Of a stretch of 64,000 bases of DNA, positions 10,937 to 21,779 are shown one piece after another. The notes under the pieces are model-generated. The model saw only the letters and a program-made list of their open reading frames with translations. It was not told where the DNA came from and did no database searches. The translations under genes and the position numbers were made by a program. Source of the stretch: Termitomyces sp. T153 (Eukaryota > Basidiomycota > Agaricomycetes > Agaricales > Lyophyllaceae); contig JACKQL020000112.1 of the NCBI GenBank assembly GCA_018296165.2, positions 84,075-148,074 on the forward strand, in the 5' to 3' direction. Position 1 is the stretch's first letter. Each line of letters starts with the position of its first letter.

Positions 10937-13857
10937 TCCTGGCGATTGGCTGTCCCCAGTCCCTGATCTCTGTCTCCATGTATTGTACTCAAGATTTTGA
11001 TTTCTTAACATTGTGCATGTATATGCTCACCTGCCTCAATTGACTCCTGCACAGCTCTTTGCACTTGCAATTGAGGTGCGTTGTTGGGATCTGCTCTCAC
11101 AGTTGGCACTGACACATGGCTGGATCTGCAAAGTGAAGGAATTGGATGCATTTCAGCCTGTGGCTGCTCAAGCTCAAGGTTTTCACATGGCACTCCTTCT
11201 GTGGTTACAAGGTTGTTGTCAATGATGGGAATTGATTTGACTTCTGTGAGCTCAGAATCATTTTGTTCTTTGGTGGTGATGTTGTGGGGGACAGGTGTTG
11301 GAGGGTGAGGATGGCCTTCATGACTCTTGCAGAATTTGATGTGGTATGTCTCATAGATTTTACCAGTCTTCTGCTCATAACATCAATAGGCTTTGGAATT
11401 TTGTGTGTAACCCATGAGGACACATCTGATTGACTGGGTGTAGACTTTTGGATTGTGCTCTGCTAAGATTAGAACAAAAGCCCTACAGCCAATCTCGTGC
11501 AGATATGAGTAGTCTGAGTGATGTCCAGTCCATGCTTCATGAGGAATTATGTTTGTCAGGGACTTGGTGAGTGTCTGCTTATGCAGGTGTGATGCAGTCA
11601 GATAAAACTCATCCCATATGTTTGATGGACAGCCTGCAGTGATTTGCATTGCTTGTGACTTTCCCATGAGAGTTTGATGCATGCACTTGACTCACCGAAT
11701 ATGTGCTGAAGTGTATGCTTCCCCAAACTGCTGTTCTGAACCTTGTAATAGGAGCCAAGCCTCCATTTTGTGACTTTCAAGTTCTCCATCATGCCTTGTG
11801 CAATACACACCAAGTTTTCCTTGGATTTTGTTCTCCCATGCAGTCTGCCAGGCCTTGAGGTATGTGAGAGCATCCCCCTTTTTCTGCAGAAGTATTGACC
11901 AATTCTCACTCATGTAGTCATCTACAAGGTTCATTATATATCTATAACCATTGTGAGATATGACAGCCTGTGGCCCTGTCAGATCCACCCACACAATTTC
12001 TAGTTTCTGCATTGCCCTCTGCCCTTCTTCCTGCACCTTAGGGACTGCATTCTGGGTCTGTTTCCCAAGAATGCATGAGTCACACTTGTGAGGTTTTGAG
12101 GTGAAGGTGGATGGCATACCTGGAACCATGCCAGATTTAGCCATATTCATGACTATCTGGTAGTTAGCATGTCCTAGGCAGTGGTGCTAGGTTTCTACAT
12201 TAGTGGCATAGTGTGTGGCAAAGGTGCAATGTTCAGTGAGCACAGAGCTAAGGTTTAACAAGTATAGGCATTGGTTGGGGATGAGTGGACCTTCTGCAAC
12301 AACAGCTTGAGTAGATCTTTTGATGATTTTTATGGATATGTTATCAAAGAGTGAGTCAAGTCCTGAGTGGGTGGCAAGGGAGCTGACTGACACAAGGTGG
12401 ACAGTTGCATTTGGGATGTAGAGCACATCTTCCAAGACAATGTTCACACCCTTTGCAATGTGCAGATGAATGTTGCCTATGCCAATCATGGCAACCAATG
12501 ATCCTCTGGATTCTTTGATATTTCTTGGCAGAATGGGGCATAGGGTGAGAAAATTATCACAATGAGGAGATATGTGTACTGTGGCCACAGAATCAACAAG
12601 GAAAGGGATGAAGTCTATGGACATGAGGGGTTCTCATTTCATCTGATGGGTTGGAGAAACATCCACTGCAAGGATGTGCTCCATGATTGGTTGAGTGTAC
12701 TCATCCCAATTCATGGTTGTTTGTAGTTCATCAAGTGCTATGAAGCCAGCATGTTTCCAGTATTTGGTGGAGTGGTTAGGTACTGAGGTGAACTCCTGAC
12801 TGGTAACCATGCCTGCGAGTGCTGCAGTTTTGGGTGGTGCAGGGAGCTGACTGAGATTGGAGGGATCAACATACCATAGCTTCCCATTGAGTCCAGTGAC
12901 AGCAATGAAGAATTTTGCCTGAGTGGAGCTGTTAGTTGAGGAGGTATCTGGTTTCCTTTTTGAGGCTCTTTGTGCTGCTTGTGCATCAGCCACTAATTTC
13001 CCAGCCATGTCTCTGCCCTTCTGCATGCAGAATGGTTTTGTGTGATCTTGACATGGCCTTCCATGTGAATTGCAGTTTTTGCAGCACACTGAACCTGGAC
13101 CATTGTTGTGACCAGGTAAGTCAGTGTCGCAAGACTTGTTCCCCCCTTTTGCAGTAAGTGCCATGGCATGGGCAGTGTTGGCTGCTTTGGAGTTGATGAT
13201 ATTTTGGGTGTTTTCCATTAGCAATTGAATATCTGCTGGCATGCATGGCAAAGCTTTCATGCTCTTGCTGAGGAGGGTGGAGACCAAGTTCTGGAGTGCC
13301 TCAAATGACAGGTTGTTGAGGCTGTTAAGAAGCATGATGCAGGTGAAGAGATCCACATTGATCTTGCTAATGTCAAAGGCTTGTCTAATGATGTCTGTGA
13401 TCTGACTTGCTGTGACTGGTAAGGGTTTAGATTGGGAACAGTAGGTGGACAAGGCTTCCTGCAGGAGGGCAATCTGCTTGATGGGTACCTCCTGTTGTGT
13501 GTGGGTCTTCAGGTCCTCAAAGCAGTGGTGGGCACCCTTGTCCATAACTAGGTCACAATGCTCAACTTCATCCAAAGCTGATCTCATGAAGGTCATTGCA
13601 AGACAATCATTCTGAACCCAATTGGAGTGGGCTCAAGGCTCCATGTCTTGGTTGGGGCATTGGAAGGTGGGGTTGAAGATGTATGCATAGATGCCATTGA
13701 GGATTGCAGCATCCTTGAGCTTCTTGGTCCACTGCGTGAAGTTACCATTGGCTTGGCTATATTTTTCTCCATCCCATTTGTGGCAAACAATGCATTCTGA
13801 AATTGAGGGATTAGAGGAATTGCTGGGTAGGACAGGGAGGGGGGACTTGGGGAGCAT
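10937..13857 (-). pseudogene. Copia-1 gag-pol, N-terminal half: gag, protease, integrase
   Basis: From an ATG at 13857 one reading frame is kept to about 11000, broken only by stop codons (13633-13635, 12634-12636, near 12188, 11693 and 11384). Gag carries a knuckle near 13070-13010 (CCKNCNSHGRPCQDH ... C). The protease starts at 12624 with FLVDSVATVHIS, where D-S-G has become D-S-V. The integrase finger HHCLGHANYQ ... CDSCILGKQ begins near 12186; the core shows VWVDLTGPQ and a damaged second Asp motif (CTRHDGELES). The frame then enters the linker broken by Gypsy-2. A single gag-pol frame is usual for fungal copia elements. Confidence 0.88.
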
Positions 13858-14016
13858 GGTCTATTGTTGAGAGACTTTTGAGAGACAGGGGAGACAAGAG
13901 GTTGCTGAGAGACAAAGAGGTTAAGGTACACAATGCAATGTATGTAGACAATAGATCAATGAGGTTTATCTGAATCCCAGATTCAAATGTTTGACACTTC
14001 AGGGAGTCATCAAGCA

Positions 14017-14032
14017 GCAATTGCCCATAACC
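14017..14032 (-). other. Copia-1 primer-binding-site candidate
   Basis: On the minus strand GGTTATGGGCAATTGC follows the 5' LTR directly. GGTTATGGGC resembles the complement of the anticodon-loop region of initiator tRNA-Met, which copia elements can use as a half-tRNA primer. The match is imperfect and inferred from memory of tRNA sequence. Confidence 0.4.
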
Positions 14033-14378
14033 TGTTAGAATCCAGGTGTATAACTGAGTGAGATCTATTTGATCAATGTAAGTTTGATACCTCAGTGCGG
14101 TAGAAGTGACTGTATTAGACTGTACCTATTTGATCAATGTAAGTTTGATACTATGGTACAGTCAGTAATTCTGTGAGTATGGTAGGTGTAAACTACTCAC
14201 CCTCAGTCTGGTAGAAGTGACTGAGGGTGCTATCTAGGAGAGTCTGAATCTATATGTGCAGTATACAATGGTGCTTTGTCCTCAATGTGATAATAATGGT
14301 GCCTGGACCCAACATATTGTGAAGAGTATGCCTGGCCCAACACAGTGGGTGTGTGTGTGTGTCCATAACCATCCAACA
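14033..14378 (-). repeat. Copia-1 5' LTR
   Basis: It matches 4876-5222 and is followed by the GACAG target duplication (14379-14383). As the element is on the minus strand, this copy drives transcription leftward. Confidence 0.93.
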
Positions 14379-14396
14379 GACAGAACAAGACCATGC

Positions 14397-14733
14397 TGTT
14401 AGAACCCTAAGTCAAAAGCACCTAACAAGAGCAATTCCTCAGTCTAGTATAAATGACTAGTATTAGCATACCATACCCAATAAGAGCAATTTCAATTGGG
14501 TACAATATGAGTAAACAAGTGAATGATGATGTAGAAGTAAGAACTCACCCTCAGTCTAGTATAAATTACTGAGGGTATTGTACAGTGAGAGTTTATATCA
14601 ATATGCATGGGATGTAGGAATAGGGTCATGATGAACAATGGAACAATGATAAGTGATGATAATGAAAGTGTGGAAGGGAGATGTGATGATGAACAATGTG
14701 CAAGCTTTCTGGTGGCACAATAGGTGTCCAACC
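14397..14733 (-). repeat. Diverged solo copia LTR
   Basis: It starts TGTTAGAACCC and ends near GTGTCCAACC, about 337 bp, the length and terminal form of the Copia-1 LTRs. It shares their landmarks (CCTCAGTCTAGTATAAATGAC, ACTCACCCTCAGTCTAG) but is otherwise well diverged. CATGC before it and CATAC after it may be a target duplication with one transition. Orientation is taken from the similarity to the Copia-1 LTRs. Confidence 0.6.
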
Positions 14734-15144
14734 CATACTGTGGATTTGAGAGATTGAGAAAAAGGTCTACAGACAAGCAGAGACTAGTGGAATGGAAGGG
14801 AAAGGAAAGTTAGTAGTCTACTTGTGAGTTTGGCAAATGTCTATCAGGAATCAAGGTTCTGTCAAGCATTCATTACTCATCTGTCCATAAGTAGCAATTG
14901 TAGTAATGCAATGGGATTACACCCCTCCCCACCAAAAAAAATTAAACCAGGAAAGAGAAGACAAAGAGTCACAAGGTACAAATAAAAACAAACTGCTCAC
15001 ATGTGTGCATTAAAAACCCAGTGGGAAAAGCTACCAGCACCAGAGACATGGTGAAGGAAAAAAGAACATTAATCCAAACCATTTCCTGCCAACCAGATGC
15101 TGAGGGCCATGTTATTCTCTAGCTCCTTACTGGGCAACCATTTG
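14734..15144. other. Unassigned retrotransposon-like spacer
   Basis: No coding region is recognisable. The A-rich stretch near 14920-14960 (CCCCTCCCCACCAAAAAAAA) could be the polypurine region of a minus-strand element. CpG is absent, as in the flanking elements. Confidence 0.3.
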
Positions 15145-16500
15145 TCATGTTCTGGGCCAAAAGCTGAGTACCAGACCAGCATCATGGTAAGCAAATGTTA
15201 GCAGGATTTCTTCAATGGAAGTATTGTGTTCAGAAGTTTTTTGGCAGTGGAAATGTTGGTTGCACTTGGGGGTGACAGTGTTGCAAAACTGATTGCAGAT
15301 ATCTGATGAGAGTGAACATAATTCACCAACTAAGACTGTGACCTTGGTTTGAAGGATGCAATCAAAAACTGCTTTAGTCTGTTCAATATCATAAAACAGG
15401 GGCATGGTTTGGTAAGCACCATCTTGGCACTTGTCAGGGGTGGTCAAGTTATGAGTGACAGGTGGGACATAGCAATTTGGGATACCAGAGAATGGGTGCA
15501 AAGATGGCTGGGAGTTGCTATTACTAACAGTTGGAGCAGAGGTGGCAGGCTGAGGGGCTGGTTCTGGTGCTTTGTCACCAGCAGGAGTGCTAGAAGTAGA
15601 AGGAGCAGAATTAGTGGCAGCTGGAGCTGGAGCAGACTGTAGTGCTGGGTAATAACCTTTAGCACACAGAATTTCTCCACCATCAAAGACATCAGGGAAT
15701 TGCAAAGCCATTGGTTCCCTCTCTGGGCAACTCAATGTGTTCTTTACAAGAAAGGGGCCTAGGTCTATTACTGTCCAGGTGCATAACTTCATGGATTAAA
15801 GTTTGATGTGGAGCCTGTTCTGTGTCTGGGTTAGTGTTGCCTGTCAAGCATCCTATAGCAAGTTGTTCTTGGTTGCATTGGTATCATTCATCAATGCATT
15901 GCATGTACAAGTGCTTGTCAAAGTAGTTAGGAATCATGGTTCTAGAGGGCAGCACAACTTTTCCTTCAGCAGTGTTCAGAAAATTTACTCTAGAGCTTCT
16001 GGAAGAAAACCAAATCCAGAGTCCAATCAAAAAGTGTAAATCCATTATAAATGGCTTCAATTTCCAGACTCTCAGCATGTGACCACATACAAATATAACC
16101 AAAAGATAGCCCTTGGTCAAAAGTACTTGTGGCCCAAGGATGGGGAGGTCTACAATGAGCAGCAGGCTTGGAATCAAGGAAATGATCTAGGGGTCTGGCC
16201 ACAGTGGTCTCCTGACAGTCATTGGAGTGGTGGTCAAGCATGGTGACCCCAAGGCAGCAGATAATTTTAGACCATGATGGTGTTAGAATACCCTGCTGGA
16301 AGAGGTGATGTTCCTCATTTCTGTAGAGCTTTCTGTTGGCTAGAAGCCATGTAGCAATGTGCTGAAGTTGCAATAGTAGTCTGAGAATCTGCTGAGGGTG
16401 GAAAGTCTACTAGAAAAACTCTTGGTAACAAGCCATTCAAAAGGTCAGAGTCCAGGGCAGTCAGCATAGGGCACCCTGGTGCCACCAACCCATACATCAA
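15145..16500 (-). pseudogene. Gag-region fragment of a fifth gypsy element
   Basis: Read leftward, 16373-15990 gives a capsid-like stretch (ATWLLANRKLYRNEEHHLFQQ) typical of agaricomycete gypsy gag. 15792-15145 continues as an Ala/Pro/Ser-rich linker and then VTVLVGELCSLSSDICNQF, like the segment that precedes the protease in those elements. Stops and frameshifts separate the two parts. Protease, reverse transcriptase and integrase are missing: the fragment ends near 15145, and on the right it joins truncated Gypsy-3 near 16510. Confidence 0.55.
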
Positions 16501-16519
16501 GGCTGAGTCTGGGGCTGGG

Positions 16520-17871
16520 GAGGGTGCAAGTTGTCATAGAGGTGCAGCAGATTGCACAAGTGGAGGTGATGCCAGAGAAGTTCATGGAGGCAGTTGGGAG
16601 GCTGTAGAGGCCCCCAACCTTGGAGTGGTGTCAGGCAGAAGCTCCAGTAGGTTGTTGAGGATGTCATTCTGTACTCTGGTTGATTGGCTGCCTAGGGCAC
16701 TCTCTGACCCAGCACAGGGAGTGTTGTGAGTTTTGAGGCCCCAATGCAGGGTTTCTGCTGGGATATGTCAGTGTGCCTCCCATGCTAGATGAGGCACAAA
16801 AAGTGCTCTGTTTTGCTAAGTTGGTGTGTGGCCTATACTCTGGCAGAGCAGGGTTGGGACCTGGGCTGGGTGGCAGTGCAGCTGGGTGAGGGTTGGAGGG
16901 GCAAGGTGTCAGGCCAGGGGTCTGGGGTGGAGGACAGAGAGGGCATGGAGTGACTGGTGGAGAAGGTTGGACCCCTGCAAGGAGGGTGGAGAGAGGGGGC
17001 CCTGGTGGCATGCAATAAGGGCAAGCAGAGAGTGTCTCTGTCCCCAGAGGCCAGGCTCAGCAAGAGGCCCTAGGGTGAGGGGTTCATGGCAGGCCCTTCT
17101 GGGCCTCACATGTACTTCCTGGAGTTGGGAGCCCTGGTGGGGCAGTCTGGGGAGGCTCTGAAGTCAGCCTTGTCCATCACTGAGACCTTCTTGCATTGCC
17201 AAGTAGAGGGGTTGATGAGGATGCTGGAGATCTGCAAGGAGGAACTCTGGAGGGTGAAGGAGGACCAGGACACAATGTGAAGGGACAGGGACATGGCATG
17301 GTGGGACAGAGATACAGTGCAGTGGGACTAAGACACTGCTATGTGGGTGGCTGCCAAGTAGTTATTAGAGGTCAGGGGTTGCAGAAACAGTTGGAGCAGC
17401 TGGAGGCATGGGCAGTGCTTTAAGTGGGAGTGTTCCAGATGCTGGTGGAAGCAGGGAGAAGGTGCAAAGAGTGGTTGGCTAACAAGGTGGCTTAGAGGGG
17501 GATGATGTGTAAGGATTTGTCTTCTGTTTCTACCCATTCTGGCCATACTGGTGTGAGTTGACAGACTGGCTCTGAGAGCACTGGATCCTCCTAGACAGGG
17601 CATTTGCCACTTATGTGTCAATTCAGGATAGGCTGGCATGAATGCCCAGAGATCTTCCTCTGGAGCTGGTGTAGGGAGTTGGGCAGATAGAGTGGTTGTT
17701 GGCAGAGCACCAGCAGAGGAATGTGGTGACCCCAGGGCATGATGGAAGGTCACCACTGATGTGGGAGAGCCCCTACTCAACTATTTGGGGCTCCTAGTGA
17801 TGGTTGTGGTGCAGATAAAAGTGGATTTGGTCAGGGAGAGGGTGATGGAGGTTTCAGAGGAGGGGAGGGAG
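16520..17871 (+). pseudogene. Antisense gene remnant of Gypsy-3
   Basis: This plus-strand remnant lies opposite Gypsy-3 pol and aligns with the antisense gene of Gypsy-4. It keeps the second half of the Cys array at 16774-16806, C-L-P-C-(stop)-M-R-H-K-K-C, spaced C-x2-C-x6-C. It also keeps a Lys/Glu-rich helical stretch near 17196-17280 and a C-terminal block near 17800-17871 (LLVMVVVQIKVDLVRERVME) that matches LVMVVAQLEVDMVGRIMG in Gypsy-4. The first Cys pair is mutated (TGC to GGC and TGA). The 5' end is cut off at the truncation of the element. Confidence 0.5.
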
Positions 17872-18099
17872 TGAGGTGGTCTAGACTTCCTTGTTATTCT
17901 TGTCTGCTTTGGATCTATGCATAGGCTCTTACATAACATATTATACTGTAGCCTATTCATAATCTTTGATTCTTGGACTTCTGTCATGAAAACACTGAGA
18001 TTCAGATTCTGTGAGATGGGAGAGAAATAGAACATATAGGGGGTTCCTAGTGGGAGATGAATCTCTAGTAAATCCAGAGGCAGAAGTTATGCCCACTAA

Positions 18100-21000
18100 T
18101 GTCATCTGTGTCAGTTAGTCCCAGGGGTCCTGGAGCTTGGTGGGTGTCATTGGTGGAAGTCCCAGAGCTTGTCAGGGGCACCAGAGAGGTTTCTTTGGGC
18201 ATTCCCAGGTGTTGTCTTCAGGTTTATAGCCCTTTCAACAGACCAAGTAGTGGGGGTCAATCATGGCTAAGGTGGGAGTCAAGGATGTGGTCAAATTTGT
18301 AGTGGTATTTGTCCTCAACTTTGATGGGGGGTAGTTGGCTGGGGCATTGTCTGGGGAAGGGGTCTGGAGGATATTTCTTGAGGAGATGTGGAAGACCAGG
18401 TGGAGGCCTTTCAGGCCAAGAGGTATGTCAAGCTTATAAGTGTGGGTTGAGACTTTCCAGAGGATTTTGAGGAGGCCAAGTTGCTTGTGGTCAAGCTTGA
18501 CAGAGGGTTCCAGGTCTTGAGGCTGTGTTGGTTGAGCCATACTAGAGTTCCAGAGGTCCAGTTGGGGGTGGGGTCATGTTGGATGTCAGTGTGCTTGGAA
18601 TAGGCTTGGTTGGCAGTGTTAATTTTGTCCTGGAGGACCTGGTGGAGGGACTGGAGGTCTTCAGCAACTTTTTGGGCAATAGTCAGAGATGATGTCATCT
18701 AGGAGTCCATGCTTGGAGAATACATGTTGAAGGAATAGCTTAACAAACTCCAGAGCATTATTGGTGGTGCAGCAGGGGATAAATAATGCTTGTTTGGTGA
18801 GTTGGCAAATGACTACAAAGATTGCATCAAAGCCTTCAGACTTGAGGAATTCAACAATGTAGTCCATTGAGATCAAGGACCAGGAGCAGTGACCAATGGG
18901 GAGGGGCTTCAGTAGGCCATAGGGGCAGTGGCAGAGTACTCTGGCCCAGAAGCATAGTTTGCAGGCCCATATGTATTACATGACATTCTTCTTAATTCCT
19001 GGCCAAAAATAAGTCTGGGAAATGAGCTGGACAGTCTTACAAATTTCTGGGTGTCCCTAGAGTCTGTAGTTGTGGTGCTGCTGGAGTATGTTAAGGTGGA
19101 TAGACTTGTAGTATAAAGTGTAGATTTGACTTTCCCAAGGTAGGAGTCAATGGTCCAGAGATAGCATGAAGGGTGGGTTGGTTGCTGACTTGTCAGTGGG
19201 GTGGTTTGGGGGTCATGTTAAGCAAAGAAGGTGCACAGAGGTGCATTTTGTATTTGATGGAGGATTCCTTCTTCATTCATAATTAGCACAGTATGAAGGT
19301 GTTCAGGGGGGATTACCACTTAATGGTTAAACATGTTCCACTCAGTCTCAAATGACTTTTTTGGATAAAAATCAGGCCTCCAGGTAAGGGCATTGGGTTT
19401 TGTGCCCAAGTCAACCAGGGCAGTAGTGGATGGTGAAGTTGTACTTGGAGAGGGTCTCAGACCAGCAAGCTTGTTAGTGGCTAAGTTGCTTGGTGGTGGT
19501 GAAGTATTGGAGGTTGTTGTGGTTGGAATAGACTTGAATACAATGTGGGGCTCCTTTGAGGTGGGCTCTCCACTGCCAGAAGGCTTTGATGATAGCAAGG
19601 AGCTCTTTGTTGTAGATATTGTAGTTGAGTTCCATAGGGATCATCAAACAGGTGTAAAAAGCAATGGGGCAGAGGTCCTTACTGCCAGGGTCCATTTGGG
19701 AGAGTATTCCAGCAATGGAATAATTGGAGGCATTGCATTTAAGTACAATGCACAGAGTAGGGTCAAAATGGTAAAGAATTGGAGTGGAAGTGAAGCTTTT
19801 TTGAGGAGGGTAAAGACACTTTGGCACTTGCTATCCTAGTCCCAGGGGGTGTCCTTCTGGGTGAGTTAGTTGAGGGGTTTTGTGATTCCAGAGTAGTTGT
19901 CAATGAACTGGCAATGAAAATTAGCAAACCCCAGAAAAGACTGTACCTCCTTGACATTCTGGGGCAGGGGCCAGTTGAGGATGGCCTCAACCTTGGCTGA
20001 GTCCATGTGTACTCCATCTGGAGTGATGATAATTCCAAGGTATTCAACCTCTATGGTGTGAAAGGAGCATTTGTTGGGTTTAGCATAGAGGTGGTATGCC
20101 CAGAGTCATTCTAGAACACAGCAGATGTGCTCTAGATGTTCCTCCAGCAAGTTCAAGTAGACCAGGATGTTGTCCAAGTACACAATAACAAAAATGTTCA
20201 TGTTGTAGAAGATATTGTTCATAAAAGTGGCAGAGGAGTTGGTCATCCCAAAAGGCATCACTAGATATAGCAGGTGTGAAAGGCAGTCTTCCATTCATGC
20301 CCTGGAGCAATCCAGACATTGTTGTAGCTAGAGTGGAGGTCTATTTTGGTGTAGATCTTGGCACTGCAGTGGTCAACAAGATCTTTAATCAAGGAGAGGG
20401 GATACCAGTTCTTTTTTGTGACTTTGTTGACTCCCTGGTAGTCAATGCAGAGTCAGAAAGACCCATCTTTCTTCTTGGCAAACAGGACCAAAGCTCTGGC
20501 AGTGGAGATCAAGGAGCATATAAAACCTTTGCCAAGCATATCATTGAGGTAGTCCTTCAGGGCCCAGAGTTTCATTTCAGACATGTTGTGTAGATCTTGC
20601 CAAATGAGGGAGAGGTGCCTTCTTTGAGATAAATCTTGTGATCATAAGATTGGTGTGGGGAGAGTTCCTTTGCACTTCCTTCCGAGAACATGTCAGCAAA
20701 TTCATGGTACTTTGGGGGAACTACTTTATGTAGGATTCTTTCCTCTGTTTTTTGTTCCAATGGAGTAGTTCCTGCACATAAGTGTTCCTCCAGTAAGGAC
20801 AGCATGATTTGTAGTTGATAGGCAGGGGTTCTGTCTTGTAGGATGCATGCAAAAGGGATGGTGCCAATAGTTTTGATGTTGAGGGCTTCCAGATCAATGG
20901 GGGTGAGTGTTGGAGTGGTGGCAGCAGGGTCTGGAGTTGTGGCAGAGTTGTCTGGAGTTGTCTGATATTGTTGGTTGAGGTACCACAGGCCTCCATATTC

Positions 21001-21500
21001 ATTCCTGGGGATGTTGGGGGAAGCTGTTGGGGGGTGTTCAAGGGTGACCAGGGTGGGGGTGTGCTTTCCTCCCTTTTTTAGTTGTCCTTGAGGGTTGTGG
21101 GGGTTTAGGTTGCTCCAGAGTTGCTGGAGTTGAGGTCAGGGATGTTGGAGTTCAAGGGGGACTGGAAGTGGAGGGGGATGGCAGCTGCTAGGCTTGCTTT
21201 GGGGCCTGGGAATTGCATTATGAAGGTTTTTCAGTCGATGTTGGGGTTGACATCCTTTAAGCAGGGGAGTCTGAGCACAATCAGGGTTGACTCTAAAAGT
21301 TGGATGACAAGGAGCCAGACCTGAAGTCTTATATTGTTGTCAAGGGTGAGGGCACTGCTGTGGTATTGGGTGATTCCAGTTGAGGCAGAGCTTCCATCAA
21401 AGAGCTGGAGCTCAAGGGGCTTGTTGAGGGTGTTGTAGGTAAAGTTGAGTTGTTTGCTGACTGACAAAGGTGCTGGAGGTTCCACTGTCAATGAGGGCAG
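18100..21500 (-). pseudogene. Gypsy-3 pol: second retropepsin to chromodomain
   Basis: A retropepsin starts near 21500 (LIDSGTSSTFVSQQL, then LFDGSS and IVLRLPCLKDVNPNIDW), with its D-S-G intact. The reverse transcriptase begins with YHEFADMFSEGSAKEL near 20700 and carries VMPFGMTNS and YLDNILVY (YxDD changed to YLDN) near 20200. RNase H (ILSQMDPGSKDLCPIAFY) is near 19690. Integrase keeps its first two Asp motifs (SMDYIVEF at 18870, DDIISDY at 18690) but then jumps to sequence that lies about 300 bp further on in Gypsy-4, so the catalytic Glu is deleted. A broken chromodomain (YLVC, KGYKPEDNTWE) is at about 18400-18180. Many stops are present. Confidence 0.85.
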
Positions 21501-21779
21501 AGAGGACTATTGGAGAGTTGTCAAGTTAGACATTGATGATGAACATTTGTGTGGATTTTGAACAGAACTGTGGGGGGGTCTGGGGGATGTCAGTAGTATC
21601 TTCTGGGCCCTGGGAGTGGGGTGAGATATTGAAGAGGACTGGTCTGGAGTTGGTTGGGCTATGTTGGTCAAGGTGAAGGGCAAAGCTAGGCTGGTCAATG
21701 CAGAGGTTGGTGGTGATGAGCCAGGAGAAGCCAAGAATGAGGGGGGCAGAGGCATGTAGCTTGGTGACTATCAGCCAAA

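Larger units (their letters stand above)
4876..14378 (-). mobile_element. Copia-1: Ty1/copia retrotransposon, split by Gypsy-2
   Basis: Two LTRs of about 346 bp (4876-5222 and 14033-14378) enclose gag, protease, integrase, reverse transcriptase and RNase H, all on the minus strand and in the Ty1/copia order (integrase before reverse transcriptase). GACAG at 4871-4875 and at 14379-14383 is a perfect 5 bp target duplication. A purine tract abuts the left LTR and a primer-binding-site candidate abuts the right one. About 3.9 kb of the interior is Gypsy-2, inserted in the linker between integrase and reverse transcriptase. Without it the element is about 5.6 kb, a normal copia length. Confidence 0.95.

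Noticed and set aside
15349..15642. Plus-strand open reading over the gag fragment
   Set aside because: It is the antisense shadow of the Ala/Pro/Ser-rich gag linker on the minus strand.
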